DNA from: JAFGVL01 sp031553685
GTDB taxonomy: Bacteria > Bacteroidota > Bacteroidia > Bacteroidales > Paludibacteraceae
NCBI GenBank assembly: GCA_031553685.1
Contig: JAVBLE010000001.1
Span: 1 to 45,008, forward strand
DNA: 45,008 nt
Reading direction: 5' to 3'
Positions 8,555 to 16,456 of this stretch are shown piece by piece. The position numbers and the translations under genes are program-made. The stretch's first letter is position 1. Every line of letters starts with the position of its first letter. A model generated the notes under the pieces. It was not told where the DNA came from. It was given only the letters and a program-made list of their open reading frames with translations, and made no database searches.

Positions 8555-8920
8555 ATGATACAACCAGAATCAAGATTAATCGTAGCCGACAACAGTGGAG
8601 CTAAAACTGCCCTCTGTATTCGAGTACTCGGAGGTACCGGCAAGCGTTACGCCACAGTGGGTGATGTGATTGTAGTAGCTGTAAAAAGCACAATTCCTTC
8701 GAGCGATGTAAAAAAAGGAACTGTTTCAAAAGCGGTTATCGTGCGTACTAAAAAAGAAATCCGTCGTCAAGATGGTTCTTATATTCGTTTCGACGACAAC
8801 GCTTGCGTTCTTTTGAGCGGTTCGGGCGAAATCCGTGGTAGCCGTATCTTCGGACCGGTGGCTCGCGAACTTCGTGCTACAAACATGAAAATTATATCAC
8901 TTGCACCAGAAGTGCTTTAA
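8555..8920 (+). CDS. rplN: 50S ribosomal protein L14
   Basis: L14 forms an intersubunit bridge and is the target of the silencing factor RsfS. The product has 121 residues, starts MIQPESRLIVADNSGAKTA, and has the signature RRQDGSYIRFDDNACVLL and the C-terminal GSRIFGPVARELR. Length and motifs are standard. Confidence 0.97.
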   Translation: MIQPESRLIVADNSGAKTALCIRVLGGTGKRYATVGDVIVVAVKSTIPSSDVKKGTVSKAVIVRTKKEIRRQDGSYIRFDDNACVLLSGSGEIRGSRIFGPVARELRATNMKIISLAPEVL

Positions 8921-8941
8921 TCTTCGTAAATTTAAAGAGTA

Positions 8942-9262
8942 ATGAGTAAATTACATATCAAAAAAGGCGACACAGTAATCGTATTAGCAGGCGATGATAA
9001 AGGTGCTACAGGACGAGTTTTAGAAGTTCTTGTAAAACAAAATCGTGCTATCGTAGAAGGTGTCAACATGGTGTCAAAGCACACTAAGCCTAATTCAAAA
9101 AGTCCTCAAGGAGGAATTGTGAAAAAAGAAGCGCCAATTCATCTTTCAAATTTGAACTTGGTAGATCCTAAATCAGGTAAAGCAACTCGTATCGGTCGTA
9201 AACCCGATAATGCAGGTAAATTGGTTCGCTTTGCTAAAAAATCAGGGGAGGTAATCAAATGA
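8942..9262 (+). CDS. rplX: 50S ribosomal protein L24
   Basis: L24 is an assembly initiator of the large subunit with a KOW motif. The product has 106 residues. The KOW segment is KKGDTVIVLAGDDKGATGRV near residue 7, followed by VSKHTKPNSKSPQGGIVKKE. Its stop overlaps the rplE start (ATGA), so the two are translationally coupled. Confidence 0.97.
   Translation: MSKLHIKKGDTVIVLAGDDKGATGRVLEVLVKQNRAIVEGVNMVSKHTKPNSKSPQGGIVKKEAPIHLSNLNLVDPKSGKATRIGRKPDNAGKLVRFAKKSGEVIK
9245..9252 (+). promoter_or_regulatory. Shine-Dalgarno of rplE inside rplX
   Basis: GGGGAGGT lies within the last rplX codons, seven bases before the overlapping rplE ATG. It is one of three strong SD sites in a cluster that mostly lacks them. 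Confidence 0.7.
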
Positions 9263-9807
9263 TCAATACAGTTAGCTTAAAAAAAGATTACAAAGAGCGC
9301 ATTGCGCCTGCTTTGATGAAAGATTTTGGTTATACTTCAAAAATGCAAGTGCCAAAATTGGAAAAAATCGTTTTGAACCAAGGATTGGGTATTGCTGTTG
9401 CCGATAAGAAAATTATCGAAAACGCAATCAACGAAATGACAACTATCACAGGTCAAAAAGCAGTATCGACTGTTTCTAAAAAGGATATCTCGAACTTCAA
9501 ATTGCGTAAGAAAATGCCTATCGGTGTTCGTGTAACGCTTCGTGGAGATAAGATGTACGAGTTTTTGGAAAGATTAGTTCGCGTTGCTCTTCCTCGTATC
9601 CGTGACTTCAAAGGGATTGAAAGCAAATTGGATGGTCGTGGTAACTATACTTTCGGTATCCAAGAGCAAATCATTTTCCCTGAAATCAATATCGAAAGTG
9701 TGGCTCGTATCTTGGGTATGAACATTACCATGGTTACTTCGGCTAAAACCGACGAAGAAGCTTTCGCTCTATTGAAAGAATTTGGTTTACCATTTAAGAA
9801 AAACTAA
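9259..9807 (+). CDS. rplE: 50S ribosomal protein L5
   Basis: L5 binds 5S rRNA and contacts the P-site tRNA. The product has 182 residues. KLEKIVLNQGLGIAVADKK near residue 33 and LRGDKMYEFLERLVRVALPR are the family signatures. The start overlaps the rplX stop by four bases and is backed by a good SD. Confidence 0.97.
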   Translation: MINTVSLKKDYKERIAPALMKDFGYTSKMQVPKLEKIVLNQGLGIAVADKKIIENAINEMTTITGQKAVSTVSKKDISNFKLRKKMPIGVRVTLRGDKMYEFLERLVRVALPRIRDFKGIESKLDGRGNYTFGIQEQIIFPEINIESVARILGMNITMVTSAKTDEEAFALLKEFGLPFKKN

Positions 9808-9822
9808 TAAAGAAAGAATACA

Positions 9823-10092
9823 ATGGCTAAAGAATCAATGAAAGCCCGCGAGGTGAAACGCGCTAAAATGGTTGCAAAATTTGCCGCTAAACGCGAAAAA
9901 ATGCTTGCTGAAGGAAACTATGAAGGGCTACAAAGTATTCCAAAAAATGCTTCTCCGGTTCGTTTGCACAACCGTTGCAAAATGACCGGTCGTCCTAAAG
10001 GGTATATGCGCCAGTTTGGTATTTCGCGTATTCAATTCCGCGAAATGGCATCGAAAGGCTTAATCCCAGGGGTGAAAAAAGCATCTTGGTAA
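9823..10092 (+). CDS. rpsN: 30S ribosomal protein S14, zinc-free form
   Basis: S14 is a small-subunit head protein. The 89-residue product has the C-terminal signature RLHNRCKMTGRPKGYMRQFG followed by ISRIQFREMA. It has only one cysteine, so it is the longer form without the four-cysteine zinc site. This matches the zinc-free L36 further down. It is followed by a 130-base spacer with hairpins before rpsH. Confidence 0.97.
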   Translation: MAKESMKAREVKRAKMVAKFAAKREKMLAEGNYEGLQSIPKNASPVRLHNRCKMTGRPKGYMRQFGISRIQFREMASKGLIPGVKKASW

Positions 10093-10104
10093 AACACAGA
10101 TACA

Positions 10105-10203
10105 AGACATTTAGACAATATAGACACAAGAAAAAGTGTCTAATGTCTAAAGTCTATAAATCTAAAATATCTATTTTGTTAAATATTGTTCCGACAGTCG
10201 GAA
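10105..10203. repeat. hairpins in the rpsN-rpsH spacer
   Basis: Two structures are seen. AGACAC at 10122-10127 pairs with GTGTCT at 10136-10141, and the flanking TTTAGAC/GTCTAAA words extend the stem. Then TTCCGAC at 10189-10195 and GTCGGAA at 10197-10203 form a near-perfect palindrome with a one-base centre. No promoter box was seen between them and rpsH. Confidence 0.6.
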
Positions 10204-10222
10204 TCAATTTAAATCATTTTTT

Positions 10223-10618
10223 ATGACAGATCCAATAGCAGATTACCTAACCCGGTTGCGCAACGCAATTAAAGCGAACCATCGGGTGGTAGAAGTTCCT
10301 GCTTCGAACTTGAAGAAGGAAATCACAAGAATATTGCACGAGAAAGGCTATATTCTTAATTACAAATTCGTTGAAGACGGTCCTCAAGGCGCAATCAAAA
10401 TCGCTTTGAAATATGATCCGATCAACAAAGTAAATTCAATTAAGAAACTGATCCGTGTTTCTACTCCCGGTTTGCGCCAGTATGTGGGACACAAAGAGAT
10501 TCCATCGGTTCTTAACGGTTTGGGAATAGCTATTCTTTCAACTTCAAAGGGTGTGATGACCGATAAGGAAGCACGCTACGAGAATGTGGGTGGCGAGGTT
10601 TTATGTTTTGTTTATTAA
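10223..10618 (+). CDS. rpsH: 30S ribosomal protein S8
   Basis: S8 binds the central domain of 16S rRNA and in E. coli represses the spc operon. The product has 131 residues, starts MTDPIADYLTRLRNAIKANH, and has the C-terminal signature LSTSKGVMTDKEARYENVGG. It ends 18 bases before rplF, and an SD for rplF lies in that gap. Confidence 0.97.
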   Translation: MTDPIADYLTRLRNAIKANHRVVEVPASNLKKEITRILHEKGYILNYKFVEDGPQGAIKIALKYDPINKVNSIKKLIRVSTPGLRQYVGHKEIPSVLNGLGIAILSTSKGVMTDKEARYENVGGEVLCFVY

Positions 10619-10620
10619 TA

Positions 10621-10628
10621 AAAGGAGG
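10621..10628 (+). promoter_or_regulatory. strong Shine-Dalgarno of rplF
   Basis: AAAGGAGG at 10621-10628 lies eight bases before the rplF ATG. This is the best SD in the window and unusual for this phylum. Confidence 0.85.
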
Positions 10629-10636
10629 AACTAAGC

Positions 10637-11191
10637 ATGTCAAGAATAGGAAAATTACCCATCAGCTTGCCTAAAGGCGTTTCAATCTCTGTAGATAACT
10701 CGATTGTAACCGTAAAAGGCCCCAAAGGAGAACTTACTCAACCAATTAATCCAAATATTACTGTTGAAGTGGACGGCGGCGTTTGTACCGTATCTCGTCC
10801 GAACGACGAAAAACAAAACCGTGCTTTCCACGGCTTGTATCGTTCGTTGATCAACAACATGGTAATCGGCGTATCCGAAGGTTACAAAAAAGAAATGGAA
10901 TTAGTCGGAGTTGGTTATCGTGTACAAAATCAAGGTCAAGTACTTGAATTTTCATTAGGATATACGCACCAAATTTTCTTAGCTTTACCAAGCGAAATTA
11001 AGGTAGAGACTAAAATGGAGCGTAACCAAAACCCTCTTGTAATCCTTGAAAGTTGTGACAAACAACTTATTGGTCAAGTATGTGCAAAGATTCGTTCTTT
11101 CCGCAAACCTGAGCCATACAAAGGAAAAGGTGTTAAATTTGTTGGCGAAGTTATTCGTCGTAAAGCAGGTAAATCTGCAGGTGCTAAATAA
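10637..11191 (+). CDS. rplF: 50S ribosomal protein L6
   Basis: L6 lies near the factor-binding site of the large subunit. The product has 184 residues, with two similar alpha/beta domains. It starts MSRIGKLPISLPKGV and has the family's C-terminal signature RSFRKPEPYKGKGVKF. A near-canonical SD precedes it, in contrast to most of its neighbours. Confidence 0.97.
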   Translation: MSRIGKLPISLPKGVSISVDNSIVTVKGPKGELTQPINPNITVEVDGGVCTVSRPNDEKQNRAFHGLYRSLINNMVIGVSEGYKKEMELVGVGYRVQNQGQVLEFSLGYTHQIFLALPSEIKVETKMERNQNPLVILESCDKQLIGQVCAKIRSFRKPEPYKGKGVKFVGEVIRRKAGKSAGAK

Positions 11192-11205
11192 TAAATTTTA
11201 GAGCT

Positions 11206-11550
11206 ATGTCAGTTAAATTAGAAAGAAGACAAAAAATAAAATTGCATATCCGTCATAAGATTTCGGGTACCGCAGCAAAGCCTCGCTTGACTGTATTTAG
11301 AAGTAATTCTCAAATCTATGCTCAAGTAATCGACGATGTACAAGGCAAAACTTTAGCTGCCGCCTCTTCATTAGGTTTGAAAGAGAAAGTAACTAAAAAA
11401 GAACAAGCAGCCAAAGTGGGCGAGTTGATCGCAAAAGCAGCTATGGGTGCAGGTGTTACTGAAGTAGTTTTTGACCGTAACGGATATTTGTATCACGGTC
11501 GTGTTAAAGAATTAGCCGAAGGCGCTCGTAAAGGAGGTTTAAAATTTTAA
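11206..11550 (+). CDS. rplR: 50S ribosomal protein L18
   Basis: L18 binds 5S rRNA with L5. The product has 114 residues, starts MSVKLERRQKIKLHIRHKIS, contains RLTVFRSNSQIYAQVIDD and ends VFDRNGYLYHGRVKELAEGA. It is of standard length. rpsE follows after six bases. Confidence 0.97.
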   Translation: MSVKLERRQKIKLHIRHKISGTAAKPRLTVFRSNSQIYAQVIDDVQGKTLAAASSLGLKEKVTKKEQAAKVGELIAKAAMGAGVTEVVFDRNGYLYHGRVKELAEGARKGGLKF

Positions 11551-11556
11551 GAGATT

Positions 11557-12072
11557 ATGGAAAATAATAATAGAGTAAAAACGACTAACGATTTAGAGCT
11601 AAAAGACCGTTTGGTAGCTATCAATCGTGTTACCAAAGTAACAAAAGGAGGTCGCACATTCAGTTTTTCGGCAATCGTAGTTGTAGGAAACGAAAATGGA
11701 ATCGTAGGTTGGGGACTTGGTAAAGCAGGTGAAGTAACTGCGGCTATCGCTAAAGGCGTTGAAGCTGCAAAGAAAAACTTGGTGAAAGTGCCTGTATTGA
11801 AAGGAACTATTCCTCACGAACAATTAGCTAAATTCGGCGGAGCGCAAGTATTCTTGAAACCGGCTTCACACGGTACCGGAGTAAAAGCCGGTGGTGCGAT
11901 GCGTGCGGTGCTCGAGAGCGTTGGGATTACCGATGTATTGGCAAAATCCAAAGGTTCGTCAAACCCTCACAACTTGGTAAAAGCAACTATCGAAGCGTTG
12001 AGCCAAATGCGCGACGCCTACACGGTTGCCCAAAACCGTGGTGTTAGCTTAGAAAAAGTGTTTAAAGGTTAA
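11557..12072 (+). CDS. rpsE: 30S ribosomal protein S5
   Basis: S5 contributes to decoding accuracy and mRNA unwinding. The product has 171 residues. The N-terminal double-stranded RNA-binding fold contains RLVAINRVTKVTKGGRTFSF near residue 18 and GLGKAGEVTAAIAKG near 53. The C-terminal domain contains GTGVKAGGAMRAVLESVGI. It lies between rplR and rpmD. Confidence 0.97.
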   Translation: MENNNRVKTTNDLELKDRLVAINRVTKVTKGGRTFSFSAIVVVGNENGIVGWGLGKAGEVTAAIAKGVEAAKKNLVKVPVLKGTIPHEQLAKFGGAQVFLKPASHGTGVKAGGAMRAVLESVGITDVLAKSKGSSNPHNLVKATIEALSQMRDAYTVAQNRGVSLEKVFKG

Positions 12073-12084
12073 AAACAGATACTT

Positions 12085-12261
12085 ATGTCAACTATAAAAA
12101 TCAAACAAGTACGCAGTAAAATTAAGTGTCCGAAAGTACAAAAGTTAACTTTGGAAGCACTTGGTTTGCGCAAAATGAACGCCGTTGTTGAGCACGAAGC
12201 TACTCCTCAAATATTGGGAATGGTGGATAAAGTGAAACACTTGGTAGAGGTTCAAAAATAA
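12085..12261 (+). CDS. rpmD: 50S ribosomal protein L30
   Basis: L30 is a small peripheral large-subunit protein. This 58-residue product starts MSTIKIKQVRSKIKCP and contains QKLTLEALGLRKMNAVVEHE and a C-terminal ILGMVDKVKHLVEV strand. These match the bacterial L30 family, and its place between S5 and L15 is the usual one. Confidence 0.96.
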   Translation: MSTIKIKQVRSKIKCPKVQKLTLEALGLRKMNAVVEHEATPQILGMVDKVKHLVEVQK

Positions 12262-12290
12262 AACTAGTCTAAAAAAATTAAATTTAAGAT

Positions 12291-12737
12291 ATGAACTTAA
12301 GTAATTTAAAACCTGCAGAAGGCTCTGTAAAAACAAACAAGCGTGTTGGTCGTGGTACCGGATCCGGAATGGGTGGTACTTCTACTCGTGGACACAAAGG
12401 AGCTAAATCTCGCTCAGGTTACTCAAGAAAAGCAGGTTTCGAAGGTGGTCAAATGCCTTTGCAACGCCGTTTGCCTAAATTTGGTTTCAAAAATATCAAC
12501 CGTGTAGAATACAAAGCAATCAACCTTTCTACTATCCAAGCTTTGGCCGATTCGGCTAAATTGGATAAAGTGGGTGTTGAAGAATTGCTTAATGCAGGTT
12601 TGATTTCGAAGAAACATTTGGTAAAAGTGTTGAACGCAGGAGAAATCACTTCAAAATTGACAGTAGAAGCTCATGCTTTCTCAAAAACAGCCGAAGAAGC
12701 AATTACAGCAAAAGGTGGAACTATCGTAAAATTATAA
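12291..12737 (+). CDS. rplO: 50S ribosomal protein L15
   Basis: L15 is a late-assembly protein of the large subunit. The product has 148 residues. The Gly/Arg-rich N-terminal extension (KRVGRGTGSGMGGTSTRGHK) and the globular C-terminal domain are typical. secY starts four bases after its stop, the conserved L15-SecY pairing. Confidence 0.97.
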   Translation: MNLSNLKPAEGSVKTNKRVGRGTGSGMGGTSTRGHKGAKSRSGYSRKAGFEGGQMPLQRRLPKFGFKNINRVEYKAINLSTIQALADSAKLDKVGVEELLNAGLISKKHLVKVLNAGEITSKLTVEAHAFSKTAEEAITAKGGTIVKL

Positions 12738-12741
12738 TACC

Positions 12742-14094
12742 ATGAAGTTTATAGAGACGCTAAAAAATATTTGGAAAATCGAAGAACTAAAAAATCGATT
12801 AATCACTACATTCTTATTTATTTTGATTTATCGTTTTGGTTCTCATATTGTGCTTCCGGGAATTAATCCAGATCATTTATCACAATTGCATGCCCAAACC
12901 TCAGGAGGTTTGATGCAGCTTTTGGATATGTTCTCAGGAGGTGCATTCTCTAATGCCTCTATATTTGCTTTGGGTATCATGCCTTATATCTCGGCGTCTA
13001 TCGTGGTGCAATTGTTGACCATTGCAGTGCCTTATTTCCAAAAAATGCAGAAAGAAGGAGAAAGCGGTCGCCGTAAAATGAACCAGATTACTCGTTACCT
13101 GACCGTTATCATTCTTTTAGTACAAGGACCTACTTATTTGGCAAACCTTAGTTCTAAAATTCCGGGCGGATTTGGTGCTTTGACAATGGATGCAGCCATG
13201 TTCTCCATTTCATCCACCATCATCCTTTGTGCCGGAAGTATGTTTGTAATGTGGTTGGGCGAGCGTATCACCGACAAAGGCGTAGGAAACGGAATTTCAT
13301 TTATCATCATGGTGGGTATCATAGCCCGCTTACCGGAAGCATTTTTCAAAGAATTTTCTTCTCGTTTCACAGGAAGCGAAGTAGGTGGAGGTGTGATGTT
13401 TATTGGTGAAATAATATTCCTTTTCTTAGTTGTGATGGCTTGTATCCTTTTGGTACAAGGAACTCGCAAAATTCCGGTACAATATGCAAAACGAGTAGTT
13501 GGCAACAAACAATATGGCGGCGTTCGTCAATATATTCCATTAAAAATCAATGCTGCCGGCGTAATGCCTATCATCTTTGCACAAGCAATCATGTTTATTC
13601 CGGTAACTATCGGAATGGCGTTTGCAAGCAAAGGCGAACCATCTGCAGTTTTACAAGCGTTGTCGAACCATACAGGTTTTTGGTATAACTTCCTGTTTGC
13701 ACTCTTAATCATTGCATTTACTTATTTCTACACAGCTATTACGGTTAATCCAAATCAAATGGCTGAAGATATGAAACGCAACAACGGATTTATTCCGGGT
13801 ATCAAACCGGGAAAAAGAACGGCTGAATATTTAGACTTGATTATGTCTCGTATCACTTTGCCCGGATCATTCTTTTTGGCATTGGTAGCAATTCTTCCGG
13901 TATTTGCAGAAAATTTGATGGGAATAAAATCAGGATTCCAACAATTCTATGGAGGTACATCCTTATTGATTCTTGTAGGTGTGGTATTGGATACCTTGCA
14001 ACAAATAGAGAGTTACTTGTTGATGCGCCATTACGATGGTTTGCTTAAGACAGGCAGAATAAAAGGACGCACAGGTTCGGTTTCGGCTTATTAA
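12742..14094 (+). CDS. secY: protein translocase channel subunit SecY
   Basis: SecY forms the inner-membrane channel for protein export and insertion. The 450-residue product has ten predicted membrane spans. The first cytoplasmic segment is followed by LITTFLFILIYRFGSHIVLPG, read in parts. The plug region is GGLMQLLDMFSGGAFSNASI near residue 54, and the cytosolic loops that contact SecA and the ribosome include YAKRVVGNKQYGG and MAEDMKRNNGFIPGIKPGKR. The end, LLKTGRIKGRTGSVSAY, is short. It sits in its normal place between L15 and map. Confidence 0.97.
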   Translation: MKFIETLKNIWKIEELKNRLITTFLFILIYRFGSHIVLPGINPDHLSQLHAQTSGGLMQLLDMFSGGAFSNASIFALGIMPYISASIVVQLLTIAVPYFQKMQKEGESGRRKMNQITRYLTVIILLVQGPTYLANLSSKIPGGFGALTMDAAMFSISSTIILCAGSMFVMWLGERITDKGVGNGISFIIMVGIIARLPEAFFKEFSSRFTGSEVGGGVMFIGEIIFLFLVVMACILLVQGTRKIPVQYAKRVVGNKQYGGVRQYIPLKINAAGVMPIIFAQAIMFIPVTIGMAFASKGEPSAVLQALSNHTGFWYNFLFALLIIAFTYFYTAITVNPNQMAEDMKRNNGFIPGIKPGKRTAEYLDLIMSRITLPGSFFLALVAILPVFAENLMGIKSGFQQFYGGTSLLILVGVVLDTLQQIESYLLMRHYDGLLKTGRIKGRTGSVSAY

Positions 14095-14117
14095 AAACAA
14101 ATGCGCAAAGAAAAAAT

Positions 14118-14137
14118 TTTGAGTGATAAACTCAAAT
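14118..14137. other. short inverted repeat upstream of map
   Basis: TTTGAGT at 14118-14124 pairs with ACTCAAA at 14131-14137 across GATAA... (a six-base loop). It lies 9 bases before the -7 box of map, with A-rich sequence before it and TTTT after. It could be a weak terminator for secY or an operator for map. Confidence 0.4.
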
Positions 14138-14145
14138 AAATTTTG

Positions 14146-14153
14146 TACCTTTG
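14146..14153 (+). promoter_or_regulatory. -7 promoter box for map
   Basis: TACCTTTG fits the Bacteroidota -7 consensus TAnnTTTG and lies 34 bases before the map ATG. The nearest TTTG for a -33 element (14118) is 24 bases upstream, longer than usual. This suggests map-infA-rpmJ can be transcribed independently of secY. Confidence 0.6.
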
Positions 14154-14187
14154 CGCCCTTGTTTTGTATAAAGCATTCTGATAAAAG

Positions 14188-14967
14188 ATGATTTTCTTAA
14201 AGACCGAAGAGGAAATTGAACTTCAACGCGAAAGCTGTTTGATTGTGGCACAAGCATTAGGCGAGGTTGCCAAGCTAATCAAACCCGGAGTTTCGACCAA
14301 AGAATTGGATAAAATTGCCGAAGCTTTTATTCGAGATAACGGTGCTGTACCCAGCTTTTTAGGCTACGGCGGTTTTCCGGCAACACTTTGCACTTCTATC
14401 AATGATCAGGTGGTACATGGAATCCCTTCGGACAAAGTAATATTGCAGGAAGGCGATATAATTGCGGTTGATTGTGGAGCATTTAAGAATAATTTTCATG
14501 GAGACTCGGCTTACACTTTTTGTGTGGGCGAAGTGAATGAAGAGGTTAAGAAACTGCTTCAGGCAACCAAAGAATCTTTGTATAAAGGAATTGAACAGGC
14601 GGTTGAAGGCAAACGATTAGGCGATATAAGCGCAACAATTCAGGAATACTGCGAAAAGCAAACATATTCGGTTGTGCGCGAAATGGTTGGACACGGGGTT
14701 GGCAATAAATTGCACGAAGATCCTCAAGTGCCTAATTACGGTCGTCGGGGAACAGGTCCTAAATTGAAATCAGGAATGGTGATTGCTATCGAACCGATGA
14801 TTAATCAAGGGAAAAAAGAAATCGTTTTCGAACGCGATGGCTGGACAACCCGGACTAAAGATGGAAAAATGTCGGCACACTTTGAACACACAGTAGCTGT
14901 TCGCAAAGGCAAAGCAGATATATTATCTTCGTTCGAATTTATTGAAAAGATTTTAAAAAATAATTGA
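14188..14967 (+). CDS. map: methionine aminopeptidase, type I
   Basis: This enzyme removes the initiator methionine from new proteins whose second residue is small. The product has 259 residues, a typical pita-bread fold. Metal ligands are visible: Asp in VDCGAFKNNFHGDSAYTF (two Asp), His in EMVGHGVGNKLHEDP, Glu in AIEPMINQG and Glu in SAHFEHTVAV. The substrate-binding His is in VVHGIP. It has its own -7 box (14146-14153) and is followed by infA and rpmJ, the usual order. Confidence 0.96.
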   Translation: MIFLKTEEEIELQRESCLIVAQALGEVAKLIKPGVSTKELDKIAEAFIRDNGAVPSFLGYGGFPATLCTSINDQVVHGIPSDKVILQEGDIIAVDCGAFKNNFHGDSAYTFCVGEVNEEVKKLLQATKESLYKGIEQAVEGKRLGDISATIQEYCEKQTYSVVREMVGHGVGNKLHEDPQVPNYGRRGTGPKLKSGMVIAIEPMINQGKKEIVFERDGWTTRTKDGKMSAHFEHTVAVRKGKADILSSFEFIEKILKNN

Positions 14968-14979
14968 CAATTAGACAAA

Positions 14980-15032
14980 TTACAATTTACCAATTAATTG
15001 GATTTGATTGAATAAAAAACAGTAAATTGTAA
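14980..15032. repeat. AT-rich inverted repeat, map-infA spacer
   Basis: TTACAATTTAC at 14980-14990 and GTAAATTGTAA at 15022-15032 are perfect inverted copies. The loop holds an ATTAATT palindrome. There is no adjacent T-tract. Confidence 0.6.
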
Positions 15033-15055
15033 ATAGTCCAATAGTAAATGAATTT

Positions 15056-15274
15056 ATGGCAAAGCAAACATCTATAGAACAGGATGGCATTATAACCGAA
15101 GCGTTGTCAAATGCAATGTTTCGTGTTGAATTGGAAAATGGGCATGAAATTATCGCTCATATTTCCGGTAAAATGCGTATGCACTATATCAAGATTTTGC
15201 CTGGCGATAAAGTAAAGGTAGAAATGTCGCCTTACGATTTGTCGAAAGGCCGTATTTCATTCCGGTACAAATAA
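15056..15274 (+). CDS. infA: translation initiation factor IF-1
   Basis: IF-1 blocks the A site during initiation. It is a 72-residue OB-fold protein: MAKQTSIEQDGIITEALSNA at the N-terminus, then the family core MFRVELENGHEIIAHISGKM and PGDKVKVEMSPYDLSKGRI. Size and motifs are standard. AT-rich inverted repeats flank it on both sides. Confidence 0.97.
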   Translation: MAKQTSIEQDGIITEALSNAMFRVELENGHEIIAHISGKMRMHYIKILPGDKVKVEMSPYDLSKGRISFRYK

Positions 15275-15298
15275 ACCAATTGTCAATAATTCAATTTC

Positions 15299-15336
15299 CA
15301 ATTTTTCAATTAATCGGAAATTGAATTGAAAAATTG
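15299..15336. repeat. AT-rich inverted repeat, infA-rpmJ spacer
   Basis: CAATTTTTCAATT at 15299-15311 pairs with AATTGAAAAATTG at 15324-15336. The spacer (about 90 bases) is almost wholly made of AATTG/CAATT words. Confidence 0.6.
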
Positions 15337-15365
15337 AAAATTAAACTATTGAAAATTAAACAGAT

Positions 15366-15482
15366 ATGAAAGTAAGAGCTTCAATTAAAAAGCGTACAGC
15401 CGATTGCAAAATCGTGCGTAGAAAAGGGCGCTTGTATGTGATTAATAAGAAAAACCCTAAGTATAAACAACGCCAAGGATAA
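15366..15482 (+). CDS. rpmJ: 50S ribosomal protein L36, zinc-free form
   Basis: L36 is the smallest large-subunit protein. The 38-residue product starts MKVRASIKKRTADCKIVRRK and ends KKNPKYKQRQG. Only one of the usual three Cys and one His ligands remains (the Cys in ADCK), so it should not bind zinc. It lies between infA and rpsM, the common place. A TATCTTTG box at 15487-15494 follows but has no good -33 partner. Confidence 0.95.
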   Translation: MKVRASIKKRTADCKIVRRKGRLYVINKKNPKYKQRQG

Positions 15483-15508
15483 TCAGTATCTTTGCAGAAA
15501 ATTAATTT

Positions 15509-15889
15509 ATGGCTATAAGAATTGCAGGAGTAGATTTGCCTCAAAATAAGAGAGGCGAAGTTGGATTAACTTATGTCTACGGAATAGGTCGCAGCAACGC
15601 GAAAAAGATTTTAGAACTCGCAGGAGTTGATGTTAACATCAAAGTGAAAGATTGGACAGATGATCAAGCTTCAAAAATCCGTGAAATTATCGGAGCTCAG
15701 TTTAAAGTGGAGGGTGATCTTCGTTCGGAAGTACAATTGAACATCAAGCGATTGATGGACATTGGTTGTTATCGTGGTGTGCGTCATCGTATTGGCTTGC
15801 CGCTTCGCGGACAAAGTACCAAAAACAACGCGCGTACTCGTAAAGGTAAGAAGAAAACGGTTGCTAATAAGAAAAAAGCAACTAAATAA
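15509..15889 (+). CDS. rpsM: 30S ribosomal protein S13
   Basis: S13 contacts the P-site tRNA and forms an intersubunit bridge. The product has 126 residues. It starts MAIRIAGVDLPQNKRGEVGL, has YGIGRSNAKKILELAGVD near residue 25 and the C-terminal signature RHRIGLPLRGQSTKNNARTR. The tail is Lys-rich. It begins the alpha part of the cluster. Confidence 0.97.
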   Translation: MAIRIAGVDLPQNKRGEVGLTYVYGIGRSNAKKILELAGVDVNIKVKDWTDDQASKIREIIGAQFKVEGDLRSEVQLNIKRLMDIGCYRGVRHRIGLPLRGQSTKNNARTRKGKKKTVANKKKATK

Positions 15890-15920
15890 CAACTAATTTG
15901 TTAGCAAAAAAGTAAAAGAT

Positions 15921-16310
15921 ATGGCAAAGAAAACAGTTGCAGCGAAAAAAAGAGTCGTTAAAGTGGATGGAGTAGGACAGTTGCATGTTCACTCATCATT
16001 CAATAATATTATTGTTACTCTTACAAATGGCGAAGGACAAGTAATCTCTTGGTCGTCGGCAGGTAAAATGGGCTTCCGTGGCTCTAAAAAGAACACTCCT
16101 TATGCTGCTCAAATGGCAGCTCAAGATTGCGCAAAAGTAGCTTTCGATTTAGGTTTGCGCAAAGTAAAAGCGTATGTAAAAGGACCGGGTAACGGTCGCG
16201 AGTCAGCTATCCGTACTATACATGGTGCAGGCATAGAAGTAACTGAAATCGTAGATGTTACACCACTTCCACACAATGGATGTCGTCCGGCAAAACGCCG
16301 TCGCGTATAA
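15921..16310 (+). CDS. rpsK: 30S ribosomal protein S11
   Basis: S11 is on the platform near the mRNA exit. The product has 129 residues with HVHSSFNNIIVTLTNGEGQV near residue 22 and the C-terminal signature IEVTEIVDVTPLPHNGCRPA followed by a basic end. It is followed by the longest spacer in the alpha part (146 bases) before rpsD. Confidence 0.97.
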   Translation: MAKKTVAAKKRVVKVDGVGQLHVHSSFNNIIVTLTNGEGQVISWSSAGKMGFRGSKKNTPYAAQMAAQDCAKVAFDLGLRKVKAYVKGPGNGRESAIRTIHGAGIEVTEIVDVTPLPHNGCRPAKRRRV

Positions 16311-16325
16311 GAAATTTCCCAAAGA

Positions 16326-16415
16326 TTTTTTCGGAGAAACGACCGGTTTGTGTATGGATTACATTTCAAACCTCTCTGTAATATGCGGCAACACAATTGT
16401 TCGGTTTTTTCGGAG
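16326..16415 (+). repeat. direct repeat in the rpsK-rpsD spacer
   Basis: TTTTTTCGGAG occurs at 16326-16336 and again at 16405-16415. The spacer is unusually long for this cluster. Since S4 represses its operon in E. coli, a regulatory leader for rpsD is possible, but no known S4-binding fold was recognised. Confidence 0.45.
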
Positions 16416-16456
16416 TTTCTTTTTAAGTCAATTATTATAAAATCAATATTTAAAAA

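Noticed and set aside
15487..15494. TATCTTTG as a promoter for rpsM
   Set aside because: It matches the -7 box but no TTTG lies at the -33 distance, and rpsM is in the middle of the operon; left as a possibility only.
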